Shown piece by piece: positions 24,481 to 35,164 of a stretch of DNA of 64,000 nucleotides. Position numbers and translations under genes: made by a program. This DNA is from Pegea sp. RAD2-039 (lineage: Eukaryota > Chordata > Thaliacea > Salpida > Salpidae): NCBI GenBank assembly GCA_034620365.1, contig JAQGEQ010000244.1, positions 496,001-560,000 of the forward strand, in the 5' to 3' direction. The first letter of the stretch is position 1, and the number at the start of each line of letters is the position of its first letter. The notes beneath the pieces are model-generated. The model had not been told where the DNA came from. It worked only from the letters and a program-made list of their open reading frames with translations, and made no database searches.

Positions 24481-26806
24481 ATGTCTAGTTTAAAAGCTGA
24501 TAAGTTTTCTGAGTTTGTAAAACAGTACAAGATAAAAAAAAACAAGTTCTACATTTTGCAAGGTAGAATGTTTCAATTCATTTTTACAAATGAAGTATTC
24601 AAAAATAATTTAGAACTTCAACATAAATACAGTCGTGATAACTTTGATACCGATAAACTTGATTGCATGTCTCATCTTTTTCTGAGAAACAAAATTGCTT
24701 TACCTGGATGCGTTTATTGGATATCTCAAGATGATAATTTTGTTAAGGTATATAAGCTACAAGATTTTGATGTTAGTAATTTTTCATATGAAATGGTTTT
24801 AGCAAAACTTTTTTTTTTACTTTGGAGTGGGATATTCTTTAAAGAAAAATAAATCAGTGAAAGAACATTTTGTTGGTTTAGAACTTTTGAAACATTGTTT
24901 GATAATTGCTGAAGGTTTGGAAACATCTAACGTTTTGCAGAACTTTAAGACAATTGCTTTTTCATGTTTCTTGTTACAAATTCTAAACGTGTTTATAACA
25001 ACTTCAAAAACAAACTGTAAACAAACTAATAAGAGATTTGTTGAGTTGATAAAATACTTTTCCTTCTCATCATCCCCGACAAATACGTCACATTCTCAAT
25101 CTGGGTTAAATAAATTGCAAACATATCTGTCATTTTTAGATGGGTATGCTCACAAAACTATCTGTTTTCATCAGTGCCAAATTTGTTACTCTTCAGCTGA
25201 TGAGAAAACAGCAACATTTATAAGAGAACTTATAATGTATTGTGACTTGCTTTTATTTGTCCATTTATCAAATGCAAATCAAATATATGTTCTGAGACAA
25301 ACTTTTTGCTCAAAAGAGATTCACAAATTATGTAAAACTGAGTTTACCAAGCATGTAATTGAGACTGAGAAATCATTGATTACTACGCTTTCGTCAGCTT
25401 TAGTTTGTTTTGATTGGTTAATACAGTTGGTTTGTTCTTACAAATTAATTCCAGGCTGTAAATCTAATGAATTGAAGAAGATTGCAAACGGTTTATATGT
25501 AAACAAAACTATCTATAAGAGATTACAGTTCAATCATTATGAGTTCGAACTGGGAGAAAGTCTTGTAGAAAAAGAAAAACAAGTTTTTCTTAGCAATGAA
25601 CGTTTAATTTCTCTTATAAATAACATTTTTTCAGTATTAAACTCAACGATTTTAAAATGCTTTAGAGATCAAAACACATACCGGTCTATTTCTAAAAGTC
25701 TGAGGATTATATTGTTGTTAGTTACTCTAGCTTTTGCTCTAAAGAAACAACTGAATATTTGTTTAGTAAAATTGCTAAATAATAATGCTAGCAAAAAGTC
25801 GCAAGATTGCTTTTTAAATAGAAAACATACAAAGGAGTACTCAAGTGGTGAAAAATGTCAACTTTTAGATAAAATGTTTTATACAATTATTGATAAAACA
25901 AAGAAATATGACAACTTGTTTGTAAAAGACGTGATGCTTAAAACGTTTTTTGATTGTTTATTGCATCAATTGCTTTTATCACCATCTAAAAATACACTAG
26001 AGTTATTTGCTTTTGCAGAATTTCCGTTTGAATACACAAATTTCCAAATTGAAAAACCAGAATCATCACAAAACTATTTAGACTTTTTTTTATACTTTGA
26101 TAAAGAAAAACATCGTGTAATTGGTCTTCTAAGTTCTATCTTAAAGAATGGTTTCTTAAGATTGCCTGTAGATTTTATTACTACAGAATCAAAAAAAATA
26201 AATGATTTGAAAAAGGATATAATCCTGAAATTTCACCAGCATTCACGGATTCAGAAGGAAGAAGTTGAGCCAATTTTTTATTCAATATTTTTACTAAAAC
26301 GAAAAGTTTGGTTGTTTACTTTGCTAGCTCCTAAGTTTATCGATTATAAAAAAGAACATAAGAGAGCTGTAATACAAAAGTTAAAATTTTTTCTTACCGG
26401 AACGTGTTTCCATTGTTGTATTGGATGGAATAATTTAAGTATGATAAATTTTGAAGGATGGCTGATAATGATAAGAAGTTTGATGATAAATAATTCAAAT
26501 TCTGCTAAATTAATAGTAGAAATATTACAAAACTTCTTCATTTTTTTGAAGAGTTTGCCTAGCTTGTTGGATGATAGAATTACTCCATCTAATGAAAAAT
26601 GTTTTTTTAAACTAATTACCTGCATTCAAGTAACTGTTGCAAAAGTATGCAGAAATTTTAATCAAAGCTATGCTCTCAATTTACAAACCAATTTGTTGAA
26701 TGAATACTTACTAATCTTAGAAAATATCTCTAAAATAAATAGAAAAAAAATTACCTTTAAAAAAATTTTAAGTAAACTTAACGATCTACCTACAACGTCA
26801 TTTTGA
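24481..26806 (+). CDS. Unrecognised ~770-residue protein, frame change at T10
   Basis: This is the only long coding region of the window and has no intron in 2.3 kb. The first ATG (24,481) opens a frame to 24,852. From about 24,803 the next frame is open to the TGA at 26,804-26,806, about 660 further codons. The two overlap at a run of ten T (24,809-24,818), so a one-base length difference there would make one continuous frame of about 770 residues. A sequencing or assembly slip, a real frameshift or programmed slippage are all possible. The second frame has no ATG near its start (its first usable codon is GTG), which favours a single gene. The protein has no signal peptide and looks alpha-helical, with regularly spaced Leu/Ile/Phe and many Lys, like a helical-repeat scaffold. 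Two Cys/His clusters (FHQCQICYSS; GTCFHCCIGW) stand out but make no zinc motif I know. I cannot name a family. Confidence 0.8.
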
Positions 26807-27007
26807 TTTTTCTAAAATTTACTTGTGTCTCTTTTAATGTTTATCAATATAAAACTTTGTTATCTAAAATTTGTAAAGTGTTTTAGTAGTATGTGCTTAC
26901 AGCGTAACATAAATATAACATGTATGAATGTAATACTTCTTTTCCAACGTTTAATTGTTTTGTGTTTCAGTTTTAGTTATCTGTAAGTAACTTGCCATTT
27001 GCCACAT

Positions 27008-27035
27008 AATAAAACAAAATGTACTGAAAAATAAA
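27008..27035 (+). terminator. Polyadenylation signals of the main gene
   Basis: AATAAA occurs at 27,008-27,013 and again at 27,030-27,035, about 200 bases after the stop codon. Either could serve the gene at 24,481-26,806. Confidence 0.5.
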
Positions 27036-27880
27036 AGAAAATAATATTGCTAACTTTAAGTAGTTATATATATTTGTTGAAATGATCAAGTAAAAGGTTT
27101 AACTTATTTTGTAATGAAGATCAAAAAGATAATAGAAACGATGACAGACACGATGACAGCAGTTAGTTTGGATTTTAGATCATTTCGTAGCTGATTGCGT
27201 ATTGAGGAACCAATTAAGAGTTTATCAATCTAATTTTAAATATATCTTATAATATCTAATAAATCTAATTGTATTTTTTCCAAAAAATTTGATTTTAAAT
27301 TTTCAACTCTTTTGAATAAGTATAAAATAAATCAACTAGTAGCTGGTGTGCTTGTGCAAATATTTGTTTATTGGTTGACAATTTCTAAGAAAAATTCGTT
27401 AAGATGTATAAGAAGTATTTTGGTTGATGTAAATTATGTAAATACTGATTGTTGTGTTTAGCTGTCTGGTTGCTGTTGACTATCATTTATAAAAAAAGAG
27501 GTTATAAAACTTACATACAATTAATTTTCAAATACGTTACAATTCTTTTACGTATCATAAAAGCAATACTATCTATTAATATGCCCTTATGATTTTTTAT
27601 CGTTTCATAACTTTTTAATAAGCTGTAAATTTTAAAGTTTTTTTTCAAGTTTAACTTTTTTTGTACCTTTAGTTTTAAACTGTTTACTTCATTCTAAATA
27701 TGTAACGTTGTTGTCTAACTTGATACAGTGATCATTGATAAAATAACTTAGAAACAAGAACTAAAATAACATTTAATAGTTTTTATTAATGTTTTTCTTG
27801 AATATAACTTTCAACTACGACAAGAGATTGTTCAAATGTTTTGAACTTTGAATTTTTTCAGTGTCAGTTTGAATTATGAT
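27036..27880. other. Low-copy AT-rich DNA
   Basis: No gene is called. A small tandem, two 'acgatgacag' units with a few bases between, lies near 27,137-27,160. Confidence 0.35.
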
Positions 27881-28870
27881 GATGACGTAGACTAATTCGA
27901 GCAGTTTTCAAGGTAAACTCATACACTTATGACTAGTTATTAATGACGTCATCGTTGCTATCATCACTTTAAATGTTATATGAAGATATACTGATGACGT
28001 CATTATTATTATCATAATGTCGTAATCAATTTTATCATCACATCGATGATGATGACGTCACTCAATCCTACCCGTTTATCAATGTATCAGTTGTTTGTTC
28101 ACAATTTAATTTTACTTCTTTTCTATCAAAGCTGATGACGTCAAATTTGTCCACAGCATAATTTTACGTTCTATTTAATTCTTTCGCCTTCTGTAGCTTG
28201 TCTAAACGTCTTGTTAATGACGTCACTACACTCAACCATACCACAATATAAAAGGACTTCATCACCGTATATGACTTACTCAGAAAACAACATTTATGTG
28301 ACATCATACTAAAAACCAAATTTAGTGACGTCATCAACTCTTGAACTGTCTACATCATCATTACTTTCAGACTTGTTGGAGTGAATGATACTGTTGACGT
28401 CATGATCAATTTACGAGTTTGACGTTGAATATTGATGATGACGTCACCAGTGGATTTGTGACGTCACCACATCACAAACAACTTCTCATCAAAAGATTTT
28501 GACAAAATACAAAAATGAAGTCATTATCATCATCATCATCATCATCATCATCAAGTAACGTCATCATTACAAGTCACTGTCTCTTCTCAATGTTCGGATC
28601 TTTTCCATGATCTTCTTATTTTCTTTTCTCATAGCAGCATCCAACAAGTAAGAGTGTGATGTCATCACATCAAAATGCCCTCATCATTTATTTGTACAAG
28701 TTAAGGATTGATGAAGAGCAGATTATGTCTCCAATCAATTGCTCCTTATTCTTTATACAATTAAAAAAGTGATCATTAGCTGTGAGGTATCTTTTGTGAT
28801 CAGCATCATCATTGTGATTATTCCCACATCTTTGCTTTATTTTCTTCATCATTTTATTCTTGCTTTATAA
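27880..28870. promoter_or_regulatory. Cluster of TGACGTCA (CRE-type) palindromes
   Basis: Nine perfect TGACGTCA sites lie within 523 bp, starting at 27,944, 27,995, 28,053, 28,136, 28,218, 28,326, 28,395, 28,439 and 28,459. Near-matches are scattered to 28,870. Most are embedded in GATGA-type sequence. TGACGTCA is the binding site of CREB/ATF-type bZIP factors, so this could be an enhancer. It could equally be a decayed GATGAC-rich satellite. No open frame; GC is higher than around it. Confidence 0.5.
28525..28555. repeat. (ATC)n microsatellite
   Basis: About ten ATC units inside the CRE-palindrome region, with one interruption at the left end. Confidence 0.9.
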
Positions 28871-28929
28871 CGTCACTTAGTTCCCATGTTTCGTTTAAGT
28901 TATTATTAAATAATTATTATTTTTTGGTT

Positions 28930-29100
28930 TTGAAAAATATTTGATAGAAAAAAAGTTTAAATAACAAAGAAGAGACAAAATAAAATAAGATAATTCTATA
29001 AAATTATCACTAATAACTATTATTATAAACTAACAAAATAAAATGATACTTTCTTCAATAGCATTAAAAAAAATTAATATAGTTAAATTTTCAAGATGGT
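28930..29100 (-). repeat. R6 repeat fragment
   Basis: Matches 38,860-39,060 and 43,690-43,880 in the same orientation and 61,500-61,620 in the other. Landmarks are 'aattatcactaataac' and the block after it. Confidence 0.6.
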
Positions 29101-29608
29101 TAATCAATATATATCTACAAATTGTTTATTTCAAAATCTTCTGCGTTTTGAAGAAGTAATACGTCTGATGTTTCATAATATTTCTTTTACTATCATCTCT
29201 TTCGATCTAATAATTGTCAAAACAAAAGTCAAATTTATCAATTACATTCTCCTTTATAAGGTTGGTTTACTTAGAACTGTTAGAAAAAGTTTTACTTTGA
29301 CAACAAATTTTAAATATTTTTTTTACATTTGGATGGTTATTACTTTTTAGATTATAATTTTCAAAAGTTAACATCAAAAGTTGCTGTGAACATATTTTTC
29401 AATTCTGAATAATTTTAATCAAAATGTAGTGAAGTATTGTAAAAATAACTCATTGAATCTAGTTTCTATTCGTTTTAAAAAAATAGCTTTTGATTTACTG
29501 CAAAATAAACATTAATTTATTTTTTGTAAACAGTTTATTGAAGATTAGAAATAACAAAACTTTTATAAAACAACTAATTGAAATAATAAATTCATTACAA
29601 AATTACAA

Positions 29609-29869
29609 ATGGTAAATTTTCATTGTAAAAGCTTGGAAATCGGTGATATAGGATGTGCTATGAGTGATGATATTTAAAAAAAAGTAAGAGAAAGTGAAAC
29701 GAAAGAAACTATTCGAGCAACACAAAGTGAAATGCAAAATAAAAAGCTGTTAAAGTTTCTCTCTTTTTTTGAAAGTAGTTTTTCTTCTCTTCAGTTTATT
29801 TCAGAAAAGAAACCACCGCTTAGAAAAAGAAAATATGATATATTTCATCTATTAAATACATTGTGCTAA
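29609..29869 (+). pseudogene. Small coding-like frame with one internal stop
   Basis: An ATG in good context (acaaATGG) opens 22 codons, a TAA lies at 29,675-29,677 beside a run of A, and the same frame is then open for 63 codons to a TAA at 29,867-29,869. The second part is rich in charged and Ser residues (KVRESETKETIRATQSE) and ends with a basic, nuclear-signal-like KKPPLRKRKYD. Its composition looks more coding than the surroundings. It may be a broken small gene, an exon whose true start is a splice site, or chance. No family is recognised. Confidence 0.25.
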
Positions 29870-29929
29870 TTAATATATATTCAGATGTTAGCATTAATGA
29901 CGAGAGTTGAAAATAATATATTTGCAAAA

Positions 29930-30345
29930 TGTCAAATTTTTGATAAAATTATTCGACACATTACCGATTTCAAAATTAACAAATGTTACTGCGGAGGTTC
30001 ACTAACAGAAGAAAGTAGTGACAAATTCGATAAATTATTTCTCTCTTTTATAATGTTATTTCGATCTAGTATTTGTCAGGAGGAAAGTTATTTTCTATCT
30101 TTTATTTTTTTCCAAACGTTTCATTTATTAAAAACTGTTAGACAATATTTATTTCTTTGACATCAGTCTTATAGAAGATTATATCATACCTGTAGTTGCA
30201 AAATACTTTTTAGATTTAAATTTTCATGTAATTCTTGAAAACTAAATCTATTTAAAGTACTTTTTATCTGAAGCTACTTTTATGAAGTTGAATATAACTT
30301 ATATAAATACAAAAAATAATGTTTTGTAAGTTCAACGTATTTGGG
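29930..30345 (-). repeat. Decayed FB piece, order A edge-B-C on the minus strand
   Basis: A worn hairpin C (TTCGACACATTACCGATTTC) lies near 29,952, box B (CTAGTATTTGTCAGGAGG) near 30,066, and the AT-rich stretch that normally leads to module A ends near 30,340. Module A itself is missing. A 91-codon frame at 29,885-30,160 crosses these boxes and is not a gene. Confidence 0.6.
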
Positions 30346-30559
30346 CTAGACTATCCATCTAACAGATCTAAATAAAATTATCCATTAATTTGCTAACCTT
30401 GCTAACCATCTTAGACCAACAATAAGACTTTATAAATTCTGATCAAAATCAACGTTGTTAGATTAAATCATTATAAAATCAAGTTTAATGAAAGTTGCCT
30501 TAACTGAAAATTATACTTAAATTTTGTCATCTATACAGATCTTGTCGTATTACTTTCTT
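30346..30559. other. Low-copy DNA
   Basis: A slightly GC-richer patch at 30,345-30,430 has no convincing frame. Nothing else is recognised. Confidence 0.3.
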
Positions 30560-30990
30560 TCTGAAATTACTAAATTTAATGAGTTGGAAAAAATTTGCAA
30601 AAACATAGCCTAAAGCAATAGAAGGTTTTAACAATTATTTATCGGCAGCGACGTCTAGCGTCAAGTTTGTCGACTAAAAAAAGAATAACCTAAAACAGTA
30701 TTTTTCTAATTTTATATAGTAACGATTTTAGTTAAACCAACAATTTTATTATTAGGTAAAGCCCTTTTCTATAGATCAAGTTTTTATATTAATACTTTAG
30801 ATCAATATATTTTATAAAATAAAGTTTAATATTTTCTCACAAAAACTTAAGCTAAGAAGAAAACAAGAATTTTTTCGAAAAGACGAATTTATGTTTATAA
30901 TAATTGTGACAGTAATAAGAAAAACATTTTATTGTCAACTGAGATTAGTAATCTGAGGAAAGTTGTTTAAACTCATATTCTATGCTACTA
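30560..30990 (+). repeat. R5 repeat copy
   Basis: Carries the intact near-palindrome GACGTCTAGCGTC at about 30,651 and the R5 tail to about 30,990. Confidence 0.65.
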
Positions 30991-31398
30991 GAAAAAGATT
31001 TAATTAAACTGTTAAAAAATCTTATTTGGGTTGCAATTAGAAAAATGCAGGTAAAAAAAGCCAAAAAAATTCAGCAGATCATTTAAAGACGCGTCTTTTC
31101 ACTTGAATAATTTGGGTTTGCTTTTAAACCTTATAGTAAGTTAGTTTTTTAATCTTATTCCAAATTTTTAAAAAAAATGTTTTTACAAAATGTTAGTTCT
31201 TACAAGCAGACAGAAAGATATTCATTTCAACTTTCACAAAACGCTTTTCAGTTTAAACATTTTTACCACAAAATATTAATAATTAATTTTCAATAATTTG
31301 ACTTTTCGATATAGTTATGACTTTTAATAAAACTTTGTTTAACAAATGGTTATCATGAAAAAAACTTTATTTATTTCTTGAACAAGTGTCACCGTAGA

Positions 31399-31500
31399 GT
31401 TCTTTTTAAAGAGTTTCGATCTGTACATTGAGATTCAACTTTCTCAGGCATGCCATCTACAGTTTGGTTTTTGTGAAAAGTTTTTGAACGATTTTATTCA
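31399..31500 (-). pseudogene. Coding-like fragment, unrecognised
   Basis: A minus-strand frame of about 34 codons between two stops includes TVDGMPEKVESQCTDRNSLK. The balanced, polar composition differs from random AT-rich translation. No splice sites or family could be fixed. It may be an exon or a decayed element; chance is possible. Confidence 0.2.
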
Positions 31501-31729
31501 ATAATCTACCTAAATTTAAATAAAAAAAAGCAGATTATGAATTAGCAAACCTTTTCCAAATGCATACCAAAGGCATAAATTAAGACTTTACTAGTTTGGT
31601 AATCATTCAAATAATTTCTTCTCCTGAAAAAACAGCTTCTAATGATATAATACTTTATTTACTATGAAGTTAGTGAATTAAAAGTTTAAATTAGTTTAAA
31701 CTGTATATTTAAATATATTTTATCGTGAA

Positions 31730-32010
31730 ATTTGTGATTGTAAAGCAAATTAAAAAGCATTTTTTCGTTAAATTACTGTTCTTAACTGAAAACAATTTTT
31801 AATAATTTGTATTGTTTTATTTGCTAATATGAATATTAGTGAAATGAAAAACATGTCAGATGAAAATTTATAAAGTTCAAATAGAAAGTTGAAGACAGCT
31901 TCATTCAAATTATAACAAGTAGTATATCGACGCTATACTTAAAATAAAAACAAGTTTGAAAAACAAAGTCAGTGAACCGGAACGTTTTCAGTCTGAAATA
32001 AAGTTTGATT
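31730..32010 (+). repeat. R6 repeat, 3' part
   Basis: Shares 'gtagtatatcgacgctatac' and 'agtgaaccggaac' with 43,310-43,560 (-), 49,720-49,910 and 61,790-62,090. Confidence 0.75.
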
Positions 32011-32163
32011 TTATTTGATAAGAAAAAAACAAAAATGAGAAACAATATTACATATAAGTTTTGGTTTGTTCAAAAATAAAGTTTGTTAATCGAATCATGT
32101 TTGTATAATCTTGTCTGGTAGCCACATCAAAATTATATTTTTTTATATTTACAATTTTTTTAG

Positions 32164-32234
32164 TCATTTTATTCACAAACCAACTATCTCAATTGAAGAG
32201 GGGATTTCCCGTTTAGTTAACTTTCTTGCATCAG
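32164..32234 (+). CDS. Candidate internal coding exon (71 nt)
   Basis: A T-rich tract ending in TAG (32,161-32,163) precedes this stretch, and CAG followed by GTAAGT (donor at 32,235-32,240) ends it. Both are close to consensus splice sites. One frame is open across it and reads HFIHKPTISIEEGISRLVNF followed by LAS. The pattern 'KPTISIEEGISRLV' is like the C-terminal region of extended-SDR NDP-sugar epimerases and decarboxylases, where a K/R-P-x-hydrophobic-x-LEEGI-x-R segment is common; this is a resemblance from memory only. GC is higher than the neighbours and no second copy is seen. The rest of the gene was not found; partner exons may lie beyond long repeat-filled introns. Confidence 0.4.
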
Positions 32235-32539
32235 GTAAGTCGGATGCAGTCATGTGCAACGAGTAAGTCGATATGATTTTGACCTTGCTTCAATTTACTA
32301 AACAAAAAATACTCTAAAACAACTCCCTAATAGAAATTTGCGCTTTTTTTTTTGCTGAAGATATTCGTTGAAACAAATCTCAGCTATTGTAAACAAGGCA
32401 AGATTGAAAATAAAACCTTCAAGTTTGTAATGTACTTTTTTATATTTGGTTAACATCCTTACATAACTGATGCATATTTTTATAATTAAATAATTATTAT
32501 TTAAATAGTTTAAACAATTCTTCTCTAAGACAACAGATG

Positions 32540-33610
32540 ATAACTCAACCAAATTACTATTGATACTAAACATATATATTCACGTTAAATGACAAAAATA
32601 CTTTCATTAGTAATCACATTCTTTCATAAAAACTAGCATCATCAAATTGTTCATCAGTAATTACATCACCATCATAAACTAATTTTTGTTGAGTAACCTC
32701 TATTAGATTAGAAATAAAAAGTGAACGTCAAGATGCTGAAAACATTCGAGAAATTTAAACGAACAACTTTCATAATGGCAATTGTATAAAGTTCCATTCG
32801 ACATTAAAAGCCAATCACAAGTTTGAAAATTAACAAAATATTGAAATATTACGATTCGCCCATAGATATCGTAAAAAGGAAATAAAAATGTTTTTTGTTT
32901 TTAACTATATCTAAAATAAAAAGATTGTTTAACTTGTAAAAAACTTTAATTAATGATCAAATAGATTATATCCGTAAAATATAGCAAAAATAACATATAT
33001 TTCTATCTTAAGATCTTAAATGCTTTGATTTTTCTATAGAGTTTTATTCTTGAAATATTATGGTTTTGTTAATCAGCAAATTATTTTGATATTACTAAAT
33101 ATATATGGAATCATACATTCAGTTTTTTTCTCCAAAAAGCTTTTCACGTTTTTACTTATGTTTAAAAATAATTAAATGACCAAAATTGTTGAATTTGGAA
33201 ATTAAAATAAAATATTCAGCTAATCAGATGAAGTTAAAAAGAGTTAAAATAATAACCTAAACATCTTGTGTAATTAGAACTAATTAAATAAAGATTATTG
33301 AGAACAACATAAAATATAATTAGTTAAAGCAAAATTGATTGTTTTGGTAAATAAAAATGTTTTTATAACAATCTTAATAAAGATTTTTGAGTTTAATGTT
33401 TCTATAGTGGAAAAAGTTGACGCTAGACGTCGCTGAAGATAAATAATTTTGAAATCCTTGTATTGCTTCAGGCTATGTTTTTGTAAGTGATATTTGATAA
33501 CTTGAATTTTAAGGCTTACTTTTAAACTTTGTGAAAATTATGAATATTTAGGTTTATATTGAAAACAAAACTATTTTAACTAGTAACTTTCAAACTTTGT
33601 ATAAAAGCAA
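32540..33610 (-). repeat. Long R5-containing repeat, reverse copy of 53,760-54,430
   Basis: Read in reverse, this block matches 53,760-54,430: R5 with GACGTCTAGCGTC (about 33,417-33,433), then the block containing 'cattttgacgttcacttttt' (54,304-54,323), then 'tatcaatagtaatttggt'. A 91-codon frame at 32,298-32,573 (-) starts inside it and is not a gene. Confidence 0.7.
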
Positions 33611-33639
33611 GGCACAACTTCTAAAACAACTTTATTTTT

Positions 33640-33870
33640 ACATCTGCTATATTTTAACTATCAGAATGATTAACTCAGAAAAGTTTCTAATTCACTCATT
33701 ATATAGCTTGCAGCTTCAAAATAGCAACTTAACATTTAGATTTTTGACTGATGTCATTAACAAAATGTTATAATGATATTTAATTTAAGATATTTTCATA
33801 ATATCGATACAAAATAGTGTTTTAGTTTTCAGCCAAAGTAAATAATTAAATACAATAACATTTTAAACAA
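33640..33870 (+). repeat. R7 repeat
   Basis: Matches 58,225-58,440 closely ('cattaacaaaatgtta'; 'cagccaaagtaaataatta') and 40,395-40,640 more distantly. All three are in the same orientation. Confidence 0.6.
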
Positions 33871-34262
33871 TTCTTTCTAAAACACTTTGAAAATTATTGG
33901 CTAACAAATTTGTCTTTAAATAAACAGATTTTTTCCTTTATTTTTAAAATAAAAACTACAATAATTAACTATTGACATTTTTTAATTATTTTATTTAGTT
34001 TGAAGTCCTTTAAAAAAACATTTTTTTAATCAAGTTTTCATTGTTTTTTGATTTGTTGTTATAACTAATTAAGAAATCCTAATCTATCCTTTTGGCAAAA
34101 TATAGGTTTCCAGCGATTATACAACTATTCTGAATTGTACGCATTTTTCAAATATAAGTTTATTAACCAGATAAATTTAAATAATTTATAGTTATGGAAA
34201 AATCCTAATTTTTTGTTGCCGGTTTATAATCAGACGCAAAGATTTAGAAATATATTATCAAA

Positions 34263-34520
34263 TAATGCAGAAAACGATTATCAAATACTTACATTTAGCA
34301 GGAAGAATTAAAAGTGCTGAAAATAAAAAGATAATTCTTGGAAACAGTACACAATGTAAAGTTTAGGTGTCTAATTCATTTTAAAACTTTTCCTAACTTT
34401 TCTCCTCACTTATTGCTTACTTTTGATGTTTGAGATCATTTGCTACACTAGGCATTTTACCTTAACCAATTATTCACTGCTGTGCTATAATTTCCATTTT
34501 TTTTTATTTTTGTAGTTGTT
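34263..34520 (+). mobile_element. LINE fossil: reverse-transcriptase C-terminus and 3' UTR
   Basis: Two short frames (34,264-34,290: NAENDYQIL; 34,292-34,366: HLAGRIKSAENKKIILGNS and on to a TAG) align with the tail of the LINE fossil at 36,575-36,930. A deletion between them removed the VGALG block. The pattern corresponds to the IPG...IQK..ILGTAHILRK ending typical of many invertebrate LINE reverse transcriptases. The following 150 bases match the 3' UTR of the other copy ('cttattgcttacttttg'). Confidence 0.4.
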
Positions 34521-34880
34521 TTAAATACTGTTTTTTCACACGATACTTTATTAAACATAAATTGCTGCGTCTGCAAAAAGGTACTTTTATCTTTTGATTA
34601 AAGATAAGTTAGTTGAAAAGATTTACAGTTTAAACTTCGTTTATTTAATTACCAAGAGACAACTTAGGATAAAATAATTAGAAAATTAGCATTTTGATAA
34701 CAAAGAAAAGTTCACAAATCAAGAGCGTTCAAGATGACTCTGATCAATCGATTCTTGAATACTAACGTTAAAAGCAACTTGATTCTTTTTATTTTTACCC
34801 TTTCTTGAGATTACTAACACCGAAAAACATCTGAATCACCAAAATATTTATCCTTATTCTGAAATTTTTTCTTTATAGCT
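34521..34880. other. Low-copy AT-rich DNA
   Basis: No gene or repeat recognised. A TTTATT at about 34,881 is AATAAA on the minus strand and may serve the small gene to its right. Confidence 0.35.
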
Positions 34881-34900
34881 TTATTTTTATTCAAATCAGC

Positions 34901-35164
34901 TTAATTATCTATTTTATCAAAGGAATCATTATTTTCTTCAGGTTTGCTGTCATCTGGTTTTTCAAACTTCCTGTTTACAATTGTACCTTTACTTTCAGTA
35001 ACCTTTGAATGAAGTGGAATCATTTGAAGTACATTGTCATTAGTAGGTGAGTTTTGAAAAGCTCTTTGAAGACATTTTCGAAATATCATCACAATTAAAT
35101 AACAAAGAAAATCTACCAAAAACTCTAACAAGTAAACAATAAAACAAAATTCAAGATCTGACAT
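34901..35164 (-). CDS. Candidate small one-pass membrane protein (87 aa)
   Basis: An uninterrupted ATG-to-stop frame of 87 codons lies in low-copy DNA of raised GC. It starts MSDLEFCFIVYLLEFLVDFL and has one hydrophobic segment (about residues 6-28), a short basic stretch (RKCLQRAF), and then a polar, acidic tail (SKPEENNDSFDKIDN). This is the usual layout of a small integral membrane protein with its tail in the cytosol by the positive-inside rule. The ATG context (gaaATGT) is fair. A minus-strand AATAAA lies about 15 bases past the stop. It could also be the last exon of a longer gene. No family recognised; no second copy in the window, unlike the repeat-borne frames. Confidence 0.5.
   Translation of the reverse strand: MSDLEFCFIVYLLEFLVDFLCYLIVMIFRKCLQRAFQNSPTNDNVLQMIPLHSKVTESKGTIVNRKFEKPDDSKPEENNDSFDKIDN

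Noticed and set aside
24726-24926. Minus-strand frames inside the main gene (also 26,344-26,625)
   Set aside because: They are shadows of the plus-strand coding region.
27880-28870. CRISPR-like array from the regular TGACGTCA sites
   Set aside because: Repeats are only 8 bp, spacing is irregular, and the DNA is eukaryotic.
29096-29350. 84-codon frame
   Set aside because: It overlaps an R6 fragment and FB-like scraps, with no recognisable composition.
29885-30160. 91-codon ATG frame
   Set aside because: It reads through worn FB boxes C and B, which occur untranslated in many other copies.
32298-32573. 91-codon minus-strand frame
   Set aside because: Its start lies in the R5-type repeat shared with 53,760-54,430, and the frame is not kept there.
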